Shown: in pieces, positions 62,526 through 64,000 of the stretch
Layout of the letters: each line of letters begins with the position of its first letter
Position numbering within the stretch: position 1 is the stretch's first letter
Assembly (NCBI RefSeq): GCF_001026905.1
Contig: NZ_LAQL01000008.1
Location: 232,619-296,618 of the forward strand
Origin: Kiloniella spongiae
GTDB lineage: Bacteria; Pseudomonadota; Alphaproteobacteria; Kiloniellales; Kiloniellaceae
Reading direction: 5' to 3'
DNA length: 64,000 nt
Notes under the pieces: generated by a model
The model's input: only the letters and a program-made list of their open reading frames with translations
What the model was told of the DNA's origin: nothing
Database searches by the model: none
Program-made: the position numbers and the translations under genes

Positions 62526-62553
62526 GACCGTGGATACCGAAGCACCCACGGCT
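62526..62553 (-). terminator. Terminator after flagellin 2
   Basis: CCGTGG and CCACGG form a stem with a short bulge below. The minus strand continues into a T-rich sequence. The hairpin is similar to those after copies 1 and 3. Confidence 0.65.
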
Positions 62554-62572
62554 CTCAACCATTATTAAGAGC

Positions 62573-63385
62573 TTACTGAAGAACTCTCAATAGCGTTTGC
62601 GGTATCTGATTTGCCTGCGACAAGGCAGAAACTGCCGCCTGGGTTAGAACATTCGCAGTCACCAACTTACTTTGTTCAGCCGCCAGATCGACATCTTTAA
62701 GCTTCGAGTTCGCAGCTTCAATGTTCTCAATAGAAGTTGCAACCTGTTGACCACGTGTTTCAAACCGAGAAATCAACGCACCAACAGTAGCACGACCGGT
62801 CGCAATCGTATTAATACGAGCGGTAACCGCCGTAAATGCGGTACCTGCATTACCAGCTGATGTAACATCACCACCAACCACAGCAACGTCCACAGTGGAT
62901 AAATCAGCAGCGATATTATTCACCACACCTGCTGCACCAAGACCAACGAAGAAATTCTCATTAAAAGAACCATCAATCAAGGCATCGCCATTAAAGGTAG
63001 TTGTTGTCTCAATCCCAGCAATCTCATCATCAAGAGCTTGGAATTCAGCATCAATATAAGCGCGCTCGGTATTTGTCACGGAACCCGACAAGGACTGTGA
63101 AGCCAGCGCTTTCATACGTTGAAGCACATCACTCACGCGCGCCAGCCCACCATCAGCAACCTGAAGGATCGAAGCCGCTTGAGAAGCGTTTGTTGCCGCC
63201 TGTTTAAGGGCAGTAACATCACCAGTCAACTTTGTACTAATCGCAAGACCTGCCGCATCATCAGATGCACGCACGATTCGAGAACCAGACGCAAGCTTTG
63301 AGACTGATGTTGAAGCGGCATTAGCGTTATTATTGAGAAAACGAATTGCAGAGTTTGCTGCGGTATTTGTACCAACTACGGGCAT
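62573..63385 (-). CDS. Flagellin (copy 2)
   Basis: This filament subunit has 270 residues from the ATG at 63385, the same length as copy 1. Differences cluster in the middle (for example VDVAVVGGDVTSAGNAGTA), while the N- and C-terminal 120 residues are nearly identical. The KLASGSRIVRASDDAAGLAI and ETRGQQVATSIENIEAANSK blocks are shared. The upstream leader is also duplicated. High identity of the conserved ends suggests gene conversion between the copies. Confidence 0.95.
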   Translation of the reverse strand: MPVVGTNTAANSAIRFLNNNANAASTSVSKLASGSRIVRASDDAAGLAISTKLTGDVTALKQAATNASQAASILQVADGGLARVSDVLQRMKALASQSLSGSVTNTERAYIDAEFQALDDEIAGIETTTTFNGDALIDGSFNENFFVGLGAAGVVNNIAADLSTVDVAVVGGDVTSAGNAGTAFTAVTARINTIATGRATVGALISRFETRGQQVATSIENIEAANSKLKDVDLAAEQSKLVTANVLTQAAVSALSQANQIPQTLLRVLQ

Positions 63386-63512
63386 AATATTATTCCTTCT
63401 ACTTGAAGTATATTTAGCTAAACCCCTCCTGGGTAAAGCCACTTTTAAAGATCGCCTTCTTGGCAACCAACTATTCCATTCCTTCCTGGATCAGAACAGT
63501 TTCGTTGAAAAT
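63386..63512 (-). repeat. Conserved flagellin leader, copy 2
   Basis: This is the partner of the repeat at 62294-62420, with about a dozen substitutions. All five GGA motifs on the transcript strand are retained. The homology fades beyond about 63512, where promoter sequences would differ. Confidence 0.65.
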
Positions 63513-63581
63513 ACAATAGTAATATCTTCAACTGTTAACAAAACCCTGAAAAAAGAACATTAGGACTTAGTTAATGATAGA

Positions 63582-63611
63582 GAAGTAGTGGATACCGAAA
63601 TACCCACGACT
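63582..63611 (-). terminator. Weak terminator-like hairpin after flagellin 3
   Basis: AAGTAGTGG pairs with CCACGACTT with one mismatch. It occupies the same place as the hairpins after copies 1 and 2, but no long T run follows. Confidence 0.45.
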
Positions 63612-63630
63612 TTCAACCATTATTAAAAGC

Positions 63631-64000
63631 TTACTGAAGGACTCTCAATAGGGTTTGTGGTATCTGATTGGCCTGCGACAAGGCGGAAACTGCCGCCTGA
63701 GTCAGAACGTTCGCAGTTACCAATCTACTTTGCTCAGCCGCCAGGTCGACGTCTTTCAACTTCGAGTTCGCAGCTTCGATGTTTTCAATAGAAGTTGCAA
63801 CCTGCTGTCCACGGGTTTCAAATCGAGAGATCAATGCACCAACAGTAGCACGGCCAGTCGCAATCGTATTAATACGAGCGGTAACGTTCGTAAAAGCAGT
63901 TGCCGCAGTACCGGAAGTTGAAACGTCACCAGTAACCGCAGCAACGTTCACAGTGCTTAAATCAGCAGTGATATTATTCACCACACCTGCTGCACCAAGA
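63631..64000 (-). CDS. Flagellin (copy 3), C-terminal part only, cut by window edge
   Basis: Only the last 123 or so codons are in the window, and the gene continues past 64000. The visible part matches copies 1 and 2 from GLGAAGVVNNI through ATGRATVGALISRFETRGQQ to the end LLRVLQ. One residue in the conserved tail differs (AAEQSRL instead of AAEQSKL). The middle again varies (AAVTGDVSTSGTAA). It shows that at least three flagellin genes stand in tandem. Confidence 0.93.
   Translation of the reverse strand, partial: LGAAGVVNNITADLSTVNVAAVTGDVSTSGTAATAFTNVTARINTIATGRATVGALISRFETRGQQVATSIENIEAANSKLKDVDLAAEQSRLVTANVLTQAAVSALSQANQIPQTLLRVLQ

Noticed and set aside
1..64000. tRNA, rRNA, CRISPR array, insertion sequence or prophage
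   Set aside because: I looked through all intergenic gaps and saw no cloverleaf-like sequence, regular direct repeats, transposase or phage genes.

Overview
The window comes from the chromosome of an alphaproteobacterium, most like a marine Rhodospirillales-type organism. This rests on the CckA-type hybrid kinase, FliX, a DksA with a cysteine-poor finger, an alphaproteobacterial LexA box (GTTC-N7-GTTC) at recA, CtrA-type boxes (TTAA-N7-TTAA) at early flagellar operons, and the DUF6468/MotE pair beside fliM. The base composition is moderately AT-rich. I cannot name a genus from this window alone. I see no tRNA, rRNA, CRISPR array, insertion sequence or prophage.

Positions 1-22450 are mostly housekeeping. 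They hold a lone flagellar rod-like protein, a padR-RND efflux operon, a phospholipid operon (psd-pssA-CDP-alcohol transferase), a LysM protein, a LOG-family nucleotide hydrolase behind a hairpin leader, icd with two tandem cyclophilins, an MscS channel, an MFS transporter, alaS, an IalB-like protein, recA and cckA. Hairpin terminators separate most units.

Positions 22603-48210 form a large flagellar and motility region. In order it contains flgB-flgC-fliE-fliQ-fliR-flhB (minus strand), csrA, an FlhB-tail protein with a small unknown, fliO and fliP (plus), fliL-fliM-DUF6468-motE and then cheY-cheZ with two MotB-like proteins and a 1208-residue secreted repeat protein (minus), flgF-flgG-flgA-flgH (plus), dksA and fliX (minus), and flgI-flgJ-flgN-flgK-flgL-fliW (plus). 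CtrA-type boxes precede flgB and fliL, and sigma-54 -24/-12 promoters precede flgF and flgI. This gives an early-to-middle hierarchy, with the kinase that would feed CtrA (cckA) encoded next door.

Positions 48256-64000 hold a sugar/decoration cassette and the filament genes. The cassette has rmlA, three methyltransferases, two paralogous beta-propeller proteins, a phosphoesterase, an ATP-grasp enzyme, a WbqC protein and a TPR-GT41 glycosyltransferase. It lies directly downstream of fliS-fliD-flaG and three tandem flagellin genes, the last cut by the window edge. Its position suggests it makes and attaches a glycan to flagellin, although a surface polysaccharide role is not excluded. csrA, fliW and GGA-rich conserved flagellin leaders are all present, so a CsrA-FliW translational switch on flagellin is likely.

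The observations I rate highest are: a tandem MotB pair in which one copy has Ser where the proton-carrying Asp should be, with no motA nearby; a propeller gene whose full-length frame has no ATG/GTG/TTG start and seems to begin at ATT; the GGA-rich duplicated flagellin leaders; and the flagellin-linked decoration cassette.
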